Source: JADJGC01 sp964617645 (GTDB lineage Bacteria > Zixibacteria > MSB-5A5 > CAIYYT01). From it: 64,000 bases of DNA. This document shows, piece by piece, positions 27,625-37,040 of this stretch. The stretch covers positions 186,001 through 250,000 of the forward strand of contig CAZTYE010000004.1 in NCBI GenBank assembly GCA_964617645.1, read 5' to 3'. Below the pieces are notes generated by a model. That model did not search any database, was not told the origin of the DNA, and worked only from the letters and a program-made list of their open reading frames with translations. The stretch's first letter is position 1. Each line of letters starts with the position of its first letter. Position numbers and translations under genes: made by a program.

Positions 27625-28545
27625 TCAAGACTTCGCGCGTTTTCGCAGCGCCCGTGGATGCGCCCGCTCGTACTCGCGCTTCAGTGCCGCCGTAGTAACA
27701 TGCGTATAAACTTGCGTCGTGCTGATCGAGGCATGCCCCAGAAGCTCCGAAATCGCCAGCAAGTCCGCGCCATTGTCAAGAAGATGCGTCGCAAAGGAAT
27801 GCCGCAGCTTGTGCGGTGATAGCTGGCCGCCTTCTCGCAATTTAGCCGTATACTTTACCACGATCCGAGATATTGACCGATCCGTAATTGGCTCGCCGTA
27901 TCGGCTGACGAACAACCGCGGCAATCCCCGCCCAAACAGCGTATCCCGCTTGGCGATATACGCCCGCAGCCGCAGCTCGGCGATTTCGCCAAATGGTACC
28001 AAGCGGACTTTGCGGCGCTTGCCCAGCACACGAAGCAGCCGGGCGTTGAAGTCGACCATCGAGTCTTCGAGCACTGTCAACTCGCCGAGTCGCAGCCCGC
28101 ACTGATAAAAAAGCTCAAGTATTGTCCGGTCGCGCACCGGCTGGAAATCGTCGCCTTGCGGCAATTCCATCAGGGTCGCCGCCTCGCTTTCGGTTAAGAA
28201 CTGCGGCAGCCGCTTGTCAACTTTGAATCCGGCCATCTCCAAATCGATATCCTGCTTGAGCGCCCCTTCCCTGACCAAATAGGCAAGGTACTTGCGAATT
28301 GCCGACAGCTTGCGCACAACCGTCCGATTCGCCTTCTGTGCGGCCTTGAGACGGTACAGATATCCTCGGACAATCGGATAGAACGTCTGCGCGGTTGCGT
28401 CCACTGATGCCCGCTGCAACCGGAGATATTGGACGAAATCGCGCAAATCACTCGCGTAGGCCCGTATCGTGTGCTGCGAATACCCGCGCACGCGCTCGAG
28501 ATACTCGAGATACTTCGGGATTCCCGCTGTAATCGGATCGCTCAT
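27625..28545 (-). CDS. xerC: XerC/XerD-type tyrosine recombinase
   Basis: A 306-residue site-specific recombinase for chromosome dimer resolution. The SAM-like N-terminal DNA-binding domain is at 1-100 (RVRGYSQHTIRAYASDLRDF). The catalytic domain has Arg in YQCGLRLGELTVL, Lys in GKRRKVRLVPFG, the HKLRHSFATHLL box, LLGHASISTTQ, and the nucleophile Tyr in VYTHVT. All catalytic residues are present and length is normal for Xer, not for an integron or phage integrase. Placement next to hslVU supports the housekeeping XerC or XerD. Which of the two it is cannot be settled here. Confidence 0.93.
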   Translation of the reverse strand: MSDPITAGIPKYLEYLERVRGYSQHTIRAYASDLRDFVQYLRLQRASVDATAQTFYPIVRGYLYRLKAAQKANRTVVRKLSAIRKYLAYLVREGALKQDIDLEMAGFKVDKRLPQFLTESEAATLMELPQGDDFQPVRDRTILELFYQCGLRLGELTVLEDSMVDFNARLLRVLGKRRKVRLVPFGEIAELRLRAYIAKRDTLFGRGLPRLFVSRYGEPITDRSISRIVVKYTAKLREGGQLSPHKLRHSFATHLLDNGADLLAISELLGHASISTTQVYTHVTTAALKREYERAHPRALRKRAKS

Positions 28546-28875
28546 ATCGGGATCCTACTACGACGAAACTCAATCGGCAACTCCTTTGGCAACTTGCGGC
28601 GATCCGGTAGGCCGTCGCCCGCCAATCCGTCCGTACCCGGGAGAGCGAATGACGGCGCTAACAGAACCGCACCTCTAAATTGACCAGGCTGCGCAGATAA
28701 ATGAGTCTTCTGCCGGGATAAATGCGTATCACTCATATAGACTGTCAGCGCCGCACTTTTCTAAGGCGATCTTCATAAATCGACCGCTAAGCACTTTCCG
28801 ACCTGATCCGAGCTGCAGCCGATTTTTCGGACGAAACCAAGTCGACGAAGTCTTCCGCAAAACCGCCTGACTTAT
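28546..28875. other. Intergenic divergent region
   Basis: About 330 bases between the recombinase (reading left) and the pseudo-receiver gene (reading right). It should hold promoters for both, but I see no convincing -35/-10 pair. No open frame with protein-like composition and a ribosome binding site is present. Confidence 0.5.
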
Positions 28876-28887
28876 GGGAGGGAAATC

Positions 28888-29286
28888 ATGAGTCACGTGT
28901 TGGTCCTCAGCCGCGATCACCGCTTCCGGGAGCACTGCTCCGAATCGCTGCGCGCTGAAGGATTCGTGCCGCACGTTGTTGAATCGGAGATCGATGCCCG
29001 TAGCTATCTTGAAGACAAAGGTGCCGTCGATCTCGTCATTCTCAATACCGCCGCCAACGCCAAGGAGTGCCGTACGCTCCTCGACCTGCTCGTCAAACTC
29101 AAGCCTCGCGTGTCGGTGATCTTGTCTTGCGACTACTTCGGCTTCTGGAACGACTTTTCGACATGGTTGGCGGATGCCTGCGTCATCAATACCGACGATC
29201 TTCGCGAGCTTATCGAGAAAGCTCGCCAATTGACAACTGCCACCCGGGATGGCGCAGACAAAGACTACGCCGTGGATTGGGCGTGA
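28888..29286 (+). CDS. Pseudo-receiver domain protein
   Basis: A 132-residue single-domain protein with the size and alternating pattern of a CheY-like receiver (HVLVLSRDHRF, LVILNTAAN, VSVILSCDYFG, ACVINTDDL). The residues needed for phosphorylation are replaced: the acceptor Asp is Asn in LVILN, the N-terminal acidic pair is reduced to RD, and the Lys of the last strand is Asn in VINTD. It should therefore not be phosphorylated in the usual way. A very strong ribosome binding site (GGGAGGGAAATC before the ATG, 28876-28887) supports the start. It stands alone between xerC and tRNA-Glu. It may act as a phosphorylation-independent binding protein, which is inference. Confidence 0.72.
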   Translation: MSHVLVLSRDHRFREHCSESLRAEGFVPHVVESEIDARSYLEDKGAVDLVILNTAANAKECRTLLDLLVKLKPRVSVILSCDYFGFWNDFSTWLADACVINTDDLRELIEKARQLTTATRDGADKDYAVDWA

Positions 29287-29405
29287 ACCAGGCTGCTTTC
29301 GATAACCGTCTTCGAAGTGGTCAGGTACATCTGCTGCGAAGGAATGACAGTCGTCGACGACGCACAACCCGCGTTGTTGAGCGCACCGACCACCCAACAA
29401 ACCCC

Positions 29406-29434
29406 TTGACTTAGCCGTATCCTTCTTTAATAAT
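29406..29434 (+). promoter_or_regulatory. Putative sigma-70 promoter of tRNA-Glu
   Basis: TTGACT at 29406-29411 and AATAAT at 29429-29434 are separated by 17 bases, and the tRNA starts 16 bases further on. This is a near-consensus housekeeping promoter placed correctly for the tRNA gene. Confidence 0.6.
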
Positions 29435-29450
29435 GTCAGCCGCTTTAGCC

Positions 29451-29523
<73 letters not shown>

Positions 29524-29588
29524 CTTTCTTCTTCCCCGAATTGTCTAACTACCATCTTGCCGAGACTTGAGCCTGCCCCGAATGAGAG

Positions 29589-29611
29589 TGGAGCGCGGTT
29601 TTCGCGCTCCA
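29589..29611. repeat. Perfect hairpin between convergent tRNA-Glu and cohesin/dockerin gene
   Basis: TGGAGCGCG (29589-29597) and its complement CGCGCTCCA (29603-29611) with a five-base loop. It lacks a T run on either strand, so it is not a classical intrinsic terminator. It may mark the 3' ends of the two convergent units. Confidence 0.5.
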
Positions 29612-29642
29612 GCTTGTCCGAAGGGAGCAGACGTCATTTGCC

Positions 29643-30341
29643 TCAGTAGCATGGCCCACACGGCGACGGACCGCTATTGAAGATGTAATTGATGATATAC
29701 ACGCAGTCGGCAATGCTCGTCGTTCCATTGCAATCCACGTCGCCGACCAGCGGATCGGGTATGGGACCCGGCCCGTTATTGAATATCCAGTTAATCAGGT
29801 ACACACAGTCGGCGATACTAATCCGGTTATCGGCGTTAACGTCGCCGACAAACTGGCACACTTTCACCCAACCGTTGTTGATATCATAAACGAGTGGCTG
29901 GTTGTTTGCGTCTCGAGCGCGCAGAGAAACAACCTCCACATCTGTCTCCCCAAATCCGATCGTCTGAAACTCGATCTGCGCCAGTGTCCCGGCGCCGTTA
30001 ACCACGAAGCCATCACCCAGCACGGCGCCATCGATGAACACGTGCCCCGAGTCCGGCGAAAAATGCGTCCAGAAAAACGTCGGTCGACCGGCCGAGGCCA
30101 GATGCAACCCTTCGGTAACATGCAGTGAATCCGTGCGGATGAAATTGCGATTGAATTGCAGTTCGATCGAGTAGGCTTTGAGATTCACCGACGCCGCGTC
30201 GACGTCGACCCAGATCAAAAGAGACGAATCCCGAAAAATCGTCGTACTCGCCGGCACCAGCGAAAGCTGCGGGTTGGCCGCCTCCGATGATGCCGCACCG
30301 AGAATCAGCAGACAAATGAGAATTCCCGCGCAAGCTTTCAT
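29643..30341 (-). CDS. Secreted cohesin-like plus dockerin protein
   Basis: A 232-residue exported protein. Signal peptide at about 1-22 (ILICLLILGAASSEA). A beta-rich cohesin-like domain spans about 24-160 (IELQFNRNF, NGAGTLAQIEFQTIG). The C-terminal dockerin type I has two calcium loop-helix repeats, GDVNADNRISIADCVYLINW and GDVDCNGTTSIADCVYIINY, spaced by a GPGPIPDP linker. Having both a cohesin and a dockerin allows chain or network assembly. The pattern is common in FCB candidate phyla outside true cellulosomes. It ends with Cys-rich PCGPCY. The gene follows a paralogue by 16 bases. Confidence 0.85.
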   Translation of the reverse strand: MKACAGILICLLILGAASSEAANPQLSLVPASTTIFRDSSLLIWVDVDAASVNLKAYSIELQFNRNFIRTDSLHVTEGLHLASAGRPTFFWTHFSPDSGHVFIDGAVLGDGFVVNGAGTLAQIEFQTIGFGETDVEVVSLRARDANNQPLVYDINNGWVKVCQFVGDVNADNRISIADCVYLINWIFNNGPGPIPDPLVGDVDCNGTTSIADCVYIINYIFNSGPSPCGPCY

Positions 30342-30357
30342 ACCCTAAGTCTCGCTT

Positions 30358-31095
30358 TCATGAGCAGGGGTTACAGGGGGGCATGCCCCCGGCAAATATG
30401 TAGTTAATGATGTAAACTGCGTCTGCAATCGAGATCTGCCCCGAGCAATCGGCATCCCCGACCGCCATGATCGGCTGTGGTCGCGGTCCTGAGGCGAAGA
30501 TGTAATTGATGATGAACACCGCGTCGGCGATGCTAATCTGGCCGCTGAAATCGGCGTCGCCAAACAAGTAGCCCGTCGGACACACAAACACCAATCCGTG
30601 AAGTGAATCGTTCAGCGCGATTTCCGTATTCGTCGGATCGAACAAGTCCGCGACACGCAGCCAAACCGGCGAGTAGCCGGTATTCAGTGCCTTGAATTGC
30701 AGGCGGACCAATTTCCCCGGGCCGGTAACGCTCGCCGTTGGCCCGAACAGTGAAGACAACACTTCGTAAACGTAGCTCGTCTCCGCCGTGGCGAACACGT
30801 GTGTCGTGTCTTTCCAGAAAAAAAATGCCCCCGACGGCCCGTTGAAAAACGGATCGCGCGTCGCGCTCTGTAACTGGATGACCGTCGTATCTACTTCGAT
30901 ATCGAAAAGGAACGACTTCACCTGCCGCACCGTGTCGATGCGGATGAACAGGCTAAATGTATCGTTGACGCTGACAATCCGCTCCGCCGGAGATATGAAC
31001 GCATGCCCGCTGCTGTCGTTCTGCGCGCGCACCGGACAACTCATCGCCGCCAAAGCCGTCAGCGTCGCCATCACCACGAGGAAAGTTCGTCGCAT
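30358..31095 (-). CDS. Secreted cohesin-like plus dockerin protein (paralogue)
   Basis: A 245-residue protein with the same plan as its downstream neighbour. Signal peptide at about 1-24, cohesin-like domain at about 30-170 (DTFSLFIRIDT, GPGKLVRLQFKALNTG), and two dockerin repeats at about 176-245 (GDADFSGQISIADAVFIINY and GDADCSGQISIADAVYIINY). The two dockerin repeats are nearly identical to each other, which suggests recent duplication or gene conversion. It ends in PPCNPCS. Calcium-ligand positions D-x-D/N-x-S/N are kept. It probably takes part in an extracellular assembly with the adjacent proteins. The ligand is unknown. Confidence 0.85.
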   Translation of the reverse strand: MRRTFLVVMATLTALAAMSCPVRAQNDSSGHAFISPAERIVSVNDTFSLFIRIDTVRQVKSFLFDIEVDTTVIQLQSATRDPFFNGPSGAFFFWKDTTHVFATAETSYVYEVLSSLFGPTASVTGPGKLVRLQFKALNTGYSPVWLRVADLFDPTNTEIALNDSLHGLVFVCPTGYLFGDADFSGQISIADAVFIINYIFASGPRPQPIMAVGDADCSGQISIADAVYIINYIFAGGMPPCNPCS

Positions 31096-31115
31096 AGTAA
31101 TCGTACTTTCAGGTT

Positions 31116-31154
31116 GGGGTCGGGCTTGAAAGCAAGACGCGCAAGCCCGACCCC
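31116..31154 (-). terminator. Strong hairpin downstream of the 1958-residue gene
   Basis: A perfect 13-base-pair stem, GGGGTCGGGCTTG at 31116-31128 and its complement at 31142-31154, with a 13-base loop. It lies ten bases beyond the stop of the giant secreted protein and just before the paralogous cohesin/dockerin gene. No T run follows on either strand, so it may stabilise or process mRNA rather than terminate it. Confidence 0.45.
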
Positions 31155-31163
31155 GCTCGGATG

Positions 31164-34100
31164 TTACTTCATGAGCATCATCTTCACGGTCTTCGTGAAG
31201 TCGGCGGTCTCAAACCGATAGAAATAGATACCGGAAGCGACCAAGGCCTCGGCTTCATTCGTGCCGTTCCAGATGACCTCGTGGCGGCCGGCCGGCAAAT
31301 AACCGTCAACCAACGTCTTCACCAATTGACCCACGACATTGTAAACCTCGACGCGCACATTGGTCGACTTCGGTAGCGCAAAGGAGATCTTCGTGTCTGG
31401 ATTAAATGGATTCGGCGTATTTTGATCGACTGCATACTCGGTCGGCAGTGATGTCAACCCAGGCGCCGGATTGAACTCCGTTTGAATCTCAGGCGCCAGC
31501 GAACGATTCTCGTTATCACGAAGTTCGATCCGCGTCAGAGCCGGGCGCGACACCACAGCCGCGCGCTGCTGGAATTGCAGCGTCGCTACGATTCCCGACC
31601 CGCTGAAGGCCACGCCACTGCCCAGTGCCGCAACCGACACCGAGACGGCGCGTTCGGACTCAAGCGTCTTGAAGAAGATGGGCGTCGCATTCGCCATCAG
31701 CGCTTCACTCGGCGTAACCGACACCAACTTCATCTGGCGCGGATCGTAGCTGACTTCTCCGAGCAACGACTTGACGTCGGCGTTCGGGTTCATCGCGTAC
31801 ATGTCGATGAAGTAGCCATCGGCTGTGGCGCGCTCGATCAACGCGATGTTGGCGAAATCGAAAGAGCGTTCTTCCGCAAGCGTCGGCCGGGTCTTCGCTG
31901 CCGGCGAGACATCGTCGAAGTTAATGGCGAAAATCGCCAGATCTTCGAATTCGACTTTGTCGTCCGGAAGCGGAATTCCCTTCGGGCTGTTGTTATGCGT
32001 CGGACCGAAATCCGCGTCCTTCGAGAATCCAATCTGGCCTTCGTTCACGCCGTACGAACCGGCGAAAACCAACAGGTCGGCAAAGTAAACCTGGCCGTCA
32101 AACGGGGCGCCGACATCGCCCAACCAGTACGACGTCGCCCGCGCTTGCGCCGACACCGCCGCGACCGAATAATTGCCGGCAGCGTCGTAAGCAAACGCGC
32201 CAAAGTAATAGATGTCGCGCGTCGCGTTGCTTAACCCGAGCACGTCAAGATGATTGCCCGGCGTCGCCGTCGTAGCGGCTTGAGTCAATATATTTGTGCC
32301 GATCGTATAGTCGGCTGGATAGGCTGGCGCCGAAGTCGGAGTCGGTGTTGAACCGTAATCCGGATAATCGGTCCATGGCACGCGCTGAATCTGAACTCCG
32401 ACTACATCGCTGGACGCCGAGTTTATCCACGACAATTGAATCTTGTTGTGACCCGGTTGTGCGACGAGCGTGGTTGGCGGTAACGGCGCGGTAATATCCT
32501 TAGTGAAGCACCAAGTATAACTGCACGAGTCGGCGTTACAGCGACTGAAGTCGTCCTTGACCTTGAAGCGAATGCAGTGCACTCCTTCGGCCAGTCCGGT
32601 GAACTCAGCCGGCGTCATCGACCAGGCAGCGTTGTTGTAAACCGTTCCGCTCAAGCCGGTGGCAATCGGCAGCCATCCGCCGACCGTGCAGCCGTCGATC
32701 TGATAGTACAGCGCGTCAATCGCGCAGTCGTCGCTTGCCGACAGGTTCAAAACCGGTACGACATTATAGAAGCCACCTGCGGCCGGAGAGTTGACTACTA
32801 CATCCGGATCGACGCAGTCGGTGACAATCGTCGTCGCTGCCGCGAGCGGAACATTGATCGCCGTATTCGTGCTGTCACGCAGGTCGCGATAGATCATCTG
32901 GATGTCGCTCGACAGGCACGACGCCATGCCATTCATCGCTACGGTGAACAGGATCGCCGGACCGTCCTGCACACCCGTGAGCACGCCAAGATTGACTTTC
33001 AGCGTATCGCGGGTGTTCAACGGATTCGTTGATTGCGTATAGGCTACGAAATAGTTCGGCGAAGCGCCGGTCACGCTCGAAACATCAAGGCCGGCCGGAT
33101 ATTCAAACCACACATTTGCCGCATCGAGGGCGCTCACGGCCACACCGATTTCCATGTCTAACGTGAAATCGCCGCTGCAGAAATACACGACATTGTCCGG
33201 CGTCAGGTCGAGTGCGCAATCGGCGCGCGGATTGTTGTCAACGTTGCCACCGCCACCACCAACCGCGTACGTCCCAATCCCCGACCAGTCATTCCAGCAG
33301 TTCTGATCATAGGTATTGCCCGGCGTATCATCCGTGGCGTTGGTGGGATTGACAAACGTGTTTGCCGTAACCGTAACGACGCCGCCATAGTTCTCAAAAC
33401 CAACGTCATTGTACAGCATCTCATTGTTGGTAAACACCGCCGTAATCGGTGACGGATCCGCGTAAGAACCCGCGCCCCATTGGAAGTGAGTCAAGCGATT
33501 GCCGTCGGCCTGAAACGCCAAGTTTCCGTCGGTATACGAGTAGGCGACAATTCCCTGTGACGAATCCGCATCGTCGCCATCCATGATATTGTCATTCGCA
33601 ATAATGGACAACGCGCGCGGCGCCAAACTGGCGGCGGCGTCGGCAAACTTAGCGGACGTGATCAGATCGGCATCAAGCGGCTGCGCTTGGCGCTGATTGC
33701 TCTTGGCCGGAACTTGCGATAGCGCATAGAGGCCGAAGTAGTCTTCCTGCCCCATGCCCGCTTGTGTGCCTAAATAGGTGTTACCGGAGAAACTCCCAGC
33801 GGCATCAATGAAGTATGCGCCCACCTGACACTCACTGATTTCATTATCATCGATCGCCACTGTCGCCGGCGCAAAGATCAAGAACGCGCAAGCCACGTAG
33901 GCGTTGGGCACATAAGAAATGTTGCTGATCGAATTGCCGGTAGCCGTTCCGGAAATAACATCAGAGAACTGGATGCCGTTCTGCGCCGCCTGTCCGAGCG
34001 GCATCGGACCGTTTCCGGTCACCGTGCAGTTAGTCGCAATGGCTGTCAAGTCGGGCCCAATGAACGAGATGCCGTTCTTCTGGAATCCCGTAACCGTCAC

Positions 34101-37040
34101 GTTGTCGAGGTCGACAGTTCGGTCGGTGCCGTTGTTTGAATAAACATACACGCCATTGCCGTGCTGGTTGCCGCTCAACGGAGTATCGCGTGTGTCTTTG
34201 ACTTCGACGTTGGTCATGCCGCCGCCGGAGTTGCGGTAGGCAACACCGATGAAGCGATAGTTGGTATTGCCCAGACCCGCTCCATCAACCGTCATGTCGA
34301 GCAATTGCGCATTGGAGGTGTTGGTGATCATGACAATCGGTTTGTTCGTATTGCTGCCGGTAAGGAACGACCCCGGCATACTCGCGGTCGCCTGAATTGT
34401 CGTCAGACCGACTCCCGCGCCATCGAGGAAGATGTCGAAGAAGCTGTCAATCACCACCTGGCCGACAAAAATGCCCGGCATCAGATAAATCGTGCTTCCG
34501 GAAACCATATTCACGGCTTCCTGCACGCGATTGACTGTGCCACTCTGACCGTTGTCGTCATCCACGTAAAGCGTCGAGTAGTCGCCTTGGAATCCGATCG
34601 TGCCCGAACCGTTGTCGACGTCGGTGTCGGTGCCCGATCCCAGCCACGGCGTGTAGTCCATGTCGGCAATGCCGACACCGCGCACCGAGAGCGCTCCGCC
34701 CGGAGGCGTCGCCGTACCGCCATAAGCGACCGGAATCTGCGCCGCATACCCCGGCTCCGAGCCGTTAGTATTGGCCGTGGTCAGAGCTGTTCCACCCAGC
34801 CAGTTGCCGGAGAAATTCTTGACTCCGCCGGTCGTGCTGCGATTCTCAATCTGACAGTACCAGTTCCCCTCGATTTTGTTATTGAAGAACTTCGTGCCGG
34901 TCGCATCCTCGGTGCTCGCCAGCAACCAGAGGACACCGTCGGTCCAGTTGTTCGTGATATCGTTCTCCTCAATCGTGTTGTTCGTGCACTGATTGCGCAG
35001 AATCAGTCCGGTGCGATTGAAGTCGATGACGTTGTTGTGAATGTTGTTGCCGCTGGTGAAATTGAGGTCAATCGCCGAACGATTGCCCGTCAGCTTGCAG
35101 TTCCGAAGTTCGGCGTTCCCAGCCGAGCCCTGAACGGCAAATCCGATCAGCTTCACGTTGGTCGCCCAGTCGGTAACATTGTTACCCTCGCGCGTGATCG
35201 TGAAACCTTCGACTACCGTCGGCGCCGCCGTTGAAATGCGAACCGTCGCCGAATTCGCGCCGGTCTTAAGGCCGGTCAGATACGACTGATCGATGCCTGC
35301 GCCGGTCACCGTCATCGCCTTGGCGATAGTCACATCGTCAAGGTAATTCCCCGCCACAGCCAAAACCTGCCCACCGGTCAAAACATTGGCGACGCCGGCG
35401 CTGACGAGTTGATATGGCGCAACAGAGTTGCCGAAGCCGCCGGCCGACGCCGCGGCATTGACGTGCGCCACCGCCCGACCTTTGTCGGTCGGCGAGAATT
35501 GCGCATCGATGTAAGCGTTATTGTTAGCATTGGAGATCGCGAGCAAGTTCGGATACTGCGCCGGCGTGCAGGACGGCAATAGCGCAATCTCCGAACCTTG
35601 ATTCAACGGCAGCGGCCAACTGTTGTTTGTGAATGTCACCGTGCTGCCATCGACCACCCAGCCACGCGTTCCCGATACCGCGTTGTTTGATACCGTAATC
35701 GTGCTGGTGTTCATGTACGCCGGCTGGCGCAAGTGGCGTATTGTGTTGTTATCAATCAACACGCCGGTCAAACCGCCGGCAACCTCCAGCGCCCGACTCA
35801 CGATACCATTCGAACTCCACGTTGAGCCCGGATCAGGTCCGTAAATCAAGTTATTGAGTATTGCGACATTGCTCGCCAGGATCAAAATCAGGTTATGCAC
35901 ACCCGTGACATCGGTCTTCTGCAATTCGATGTCGCGCAGCGTCGCGCCTGTTGCCGAGATGCTGAACGCATACCCGACCGGCTGCGCCACCTGAATAATC
36001 GTCTGTCCCGGACCATAACCGTCAATCGTCACGCCTTTGTTCACATTGACCGTGCTGGAGAGCACATAAGTCCCGGGGGAAACTTCGATCGTATGGCCCG
36101 CCAATGTCTGGGCGTCGTCGATCGCATCTTGAATCGTGCCGAACGTCTCGCCGGTATTGAGATTCTTGATCGGACCGATGAAATCGACTACATCGCCGCC
36201 GTTGTACACCGTCGTCTGCAAGTAGTCGACATAAGCGATACAACTTTGCTGGCCCGAACCCAGTCCGAATTGAATGCTGCTAATCTTGGCGCCCGTGCCA
36301 AAAATCACGCTCCCCCAAGTCGGATCAGCCTGCCAACCGGCCAAGGTCTTGCTTACCGTGCCGCCGGGCGGATTGGCGCCCTCAAGCGCCAGCCAATTGC
36401 TGTTTCCGGCTTGGCCATAAAGATACCACAGCCCGGTATTCATATCCACGCTGACCGGGTTCCACGCATTCGAATCGGAACTCGCCGGCACATGAACCAG
36501 AACCAAATCCCAAACTGATTCACCAGAGCGAATCGCCGTGAACCCGTTTTGCGACTGAAGCAGACCTGTTCCCCAGCGCGTCGATTGGATACCAAACCGG
36601 AACGCCAGAGTGCGGGCGGTCGGGTTCGGATCCATGTACCAGGAATAGGTCGCGCTGAACGAACCGCCAACCAAATCATCGGTCGGCGCGAATCCGGTAA
36701 CATCATCGATCACGCTGATCGTTGACTTGCCCGGATTACCGACCGGCGCGATAATCTGTGCCGCGCCGGAGTAAGTGGCGCCCGCCGGAGCCGTTACGAA
36801 CTTGATCTGTTGCGCAATCAGCGCATCATCCGCCAAGGTCGGAGTTTGCCCCGGCTTGCCGGCATGGGTGTAATTGAGGCCTACCAGATCGACGCCGGCG
36901 CCGGTGCGCGTGTCGTCTGCTTTCCAGCCATTGTCGCCGAATTGCTGCACCGTAATCGTCGCAGCCGCCAGCGAATTGATGAGGGCGAACGCGGTCACTA
37001 AGACCAGTGTTCCCCAGAGTGTACGCATCGAGTGTTTCAT
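31164..37040 (-). CDS. Giant secreted beta-helix protein with cohesin-like, dockerin-like and T9SS-type C-terminal domains
   Basis: A 1958-residue exported protein. Signal peptide at 1-27. Unknown beta-rich N-domain at about 28-290. Two right-handed parallel beta-helix (pectin-lyase-fold) regions at about 295-770 and 825-1260, rich in N-ladder turns such as NNTIRHL, NNVIDFN and GNSISN. Cohesin-like domain at about 1270-1410, Ig-like region to about 1515, fibronectin type III-like at about 1515-1635. Dockerin-like pair at about 1640-1712 (GDVGAPFDGQVYFADLLVFA, PDDKVEFEDLAIFA). Second cohesin-like domain at about 1727-1850. FlgD/Por-secretion-type sorting domain at 1865-1958 (NTPNPFNPDTKISF, GIYFYRFET). 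GGGAGGT precedes the ATG. No catalytic residues of a lyase can be assigned, so binding or a surface role is as likely. Confidence 0.87.
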   Translation of the reverse strand: MKHSMRTLWGTLVLVTAFALINSLAAATITVQQFGDNGWKADDTRTGAGVDLVGLNYTHAGKPGQTPTLADDALIAQQIKFVTAPAGATYSGAAQIIAPVGNPGKSTISVIDDVTGFAPTDDLVGGSFSATYSWYMDPNPTARTLAFRFGIQSTRWGTGLLQSQNGFTAIRSGESVWDLVLVHVPASSDSNAWNPVSVDMNTGLWYLYGQAGNSNWLALEGANPPGGTVSKTLAGWQADPTWGSVIFGTGAKISSIQFGLGSGQQSCIAYVDYLQTTVYNGGDVVDFIGPIKNLNTGETFGTIQDAIDDAQTLAGHTIEVSPGTYVLSSTVNVNKGVTIDGYGPGQTIIQVAQPVGYAFSISATGATLRDIELQKTDVTGVHNLILILASNVAILNNLIYGPDPGSTWSSNGIVSRALEVAGGLTGVLIDNNTIRHLRQPAYMNTSTITVSNNAVSGTRGWVVDGSTVTFTNNSWPLPLNQGSEIALLPSCTPAQYPNLLAISNANNNAYIDAQFSPTDKGRAVAHVNAAASAGGFGNSVAPYQLVSAGVANVLTGGQVLAVAGNYLDDVTIAKAMTVTGAGIDQSYLTGLKTGANSATVRISTAAPTVVEGFTITREGNNVTDWATNVKLIGFAVQGSAGNAELRNCKLTGNRSAIDLNFTSGNNIHNNVIDFNRTGLILRNQCTNNTIEENDITNNWTDGVLWLLASTEDATGTKFFNNKIEGNWYCQIENRSTTGGVKNFSGNWLGGTALTTANTNGSEPGYAAQIPVAYGGTATPPGGALSVRGVGIADMDYTPWLGSGTDTDVDNGSGTIGFQGDYSTLYVDDDNGQSGTVNRVQEAVNMVSGSTIYLMPGIFVGQVVIDSFFDIFLDGAGVGLTTIQATASMPGSFLTGSNTNKPIVMITNTSNAQLLDMTVDGAGLGNTNYRFIGVAYRNSGGGMTNVEVKDTRDTPLSGNQHGNGVYVYSNNGTDRTVDLDNVTVTGFQKNGISFIGPDLTAIATNCTVTGNGPMPLGQAAQNGIQFSDVISGTATGNSISNISYVPNAYVACAFLIFAPATVAIDDNEISECQVGAYFIDAAGSFSGNTYLGTQAGMGQEDYFGLYALSQVPAKSNQRQAQPLDADLITSAKFADAAASLAPRALSIIANDNIMDGDDADSSQGIVAYSYTDGNLAFQADGNRLTHFQWGAGSYADPSPITAVFTNNEMLYNDVGFENYGGVVTVTANTFVNPTNATDDTPGNTYDQNCWNDWSGIGTYAVGGGGGNVDNNPRADCALDLTPDNVVYFCSGDFTLDMEIGVAVSALDAANVWFEYPAGLDVSSVTGASPNYFVAYTQSTNPLNTRDTLKVNLGVLTGVQDGPAILFTVAMNGMASCLSSDIQMIYRDLRDSTNTAINVPLAAATTIVTDCVDPDVVVNSPAAGGFYNVVPVLNLSASDDCAIDALYYQIDGCTVGGWLPIATGLSGTVYNNAAWSMTPAEFTGLAEGVHCIRFKVKDDFSRCNADSCSYTWCFTKDITAPLPPTTLVAQPGHNKIQLSWINSASSDVVGVQIQRVPWTDYPDYGSTPTPTSAPAYPADYTIGTNILTQAATTATPGNHLDVLGLSNATRDIYYFGAFAYDAAGNYSVAAVSAQARATSYWLGDVGAPFDGQVYFADLLVFAGSYGVNEGQIGFSKDADFGPTHNNSPKGIPLPDDKVEFEDLAIFAINFDDVSPAAKTRPTLAEERSFDFANIALIERATADGYFIDMYAMNPNADVKSLLGEVSYDPRQMKLVSVTPSEALMANATPIFFKTLESERAVSVSVAALGSGVAFSGSGIVATLQFQQRAAVVSRPALTRIELRDNENRSLAPEIQTEFNPAPGLTSLPTEYAVDQNTPNPFNPDTKISFALPKSTNVRVEVYNVVGQLVKTLVDGYLPAGRHEVIWNGTNEAEALVASGIYFYRFETADFTKTVKMMLMK

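Noticed and set aside
27625..28545. Phage or integron integrase
   Set aside because: Length, N-terminal domain and hslVU neighbourhood fit a housekeeping Xer recombinase, and no att-like repeats or phage genes are near.
28729..29400. Long minus-strand open frame (223 codons) opposite the pseudo-receiver gene
   Set aside because: No ribosome binding site, composition typical of an antisense shadow, and the plus-strand frame has a strong ribosome binding site and receiver-like pattern.
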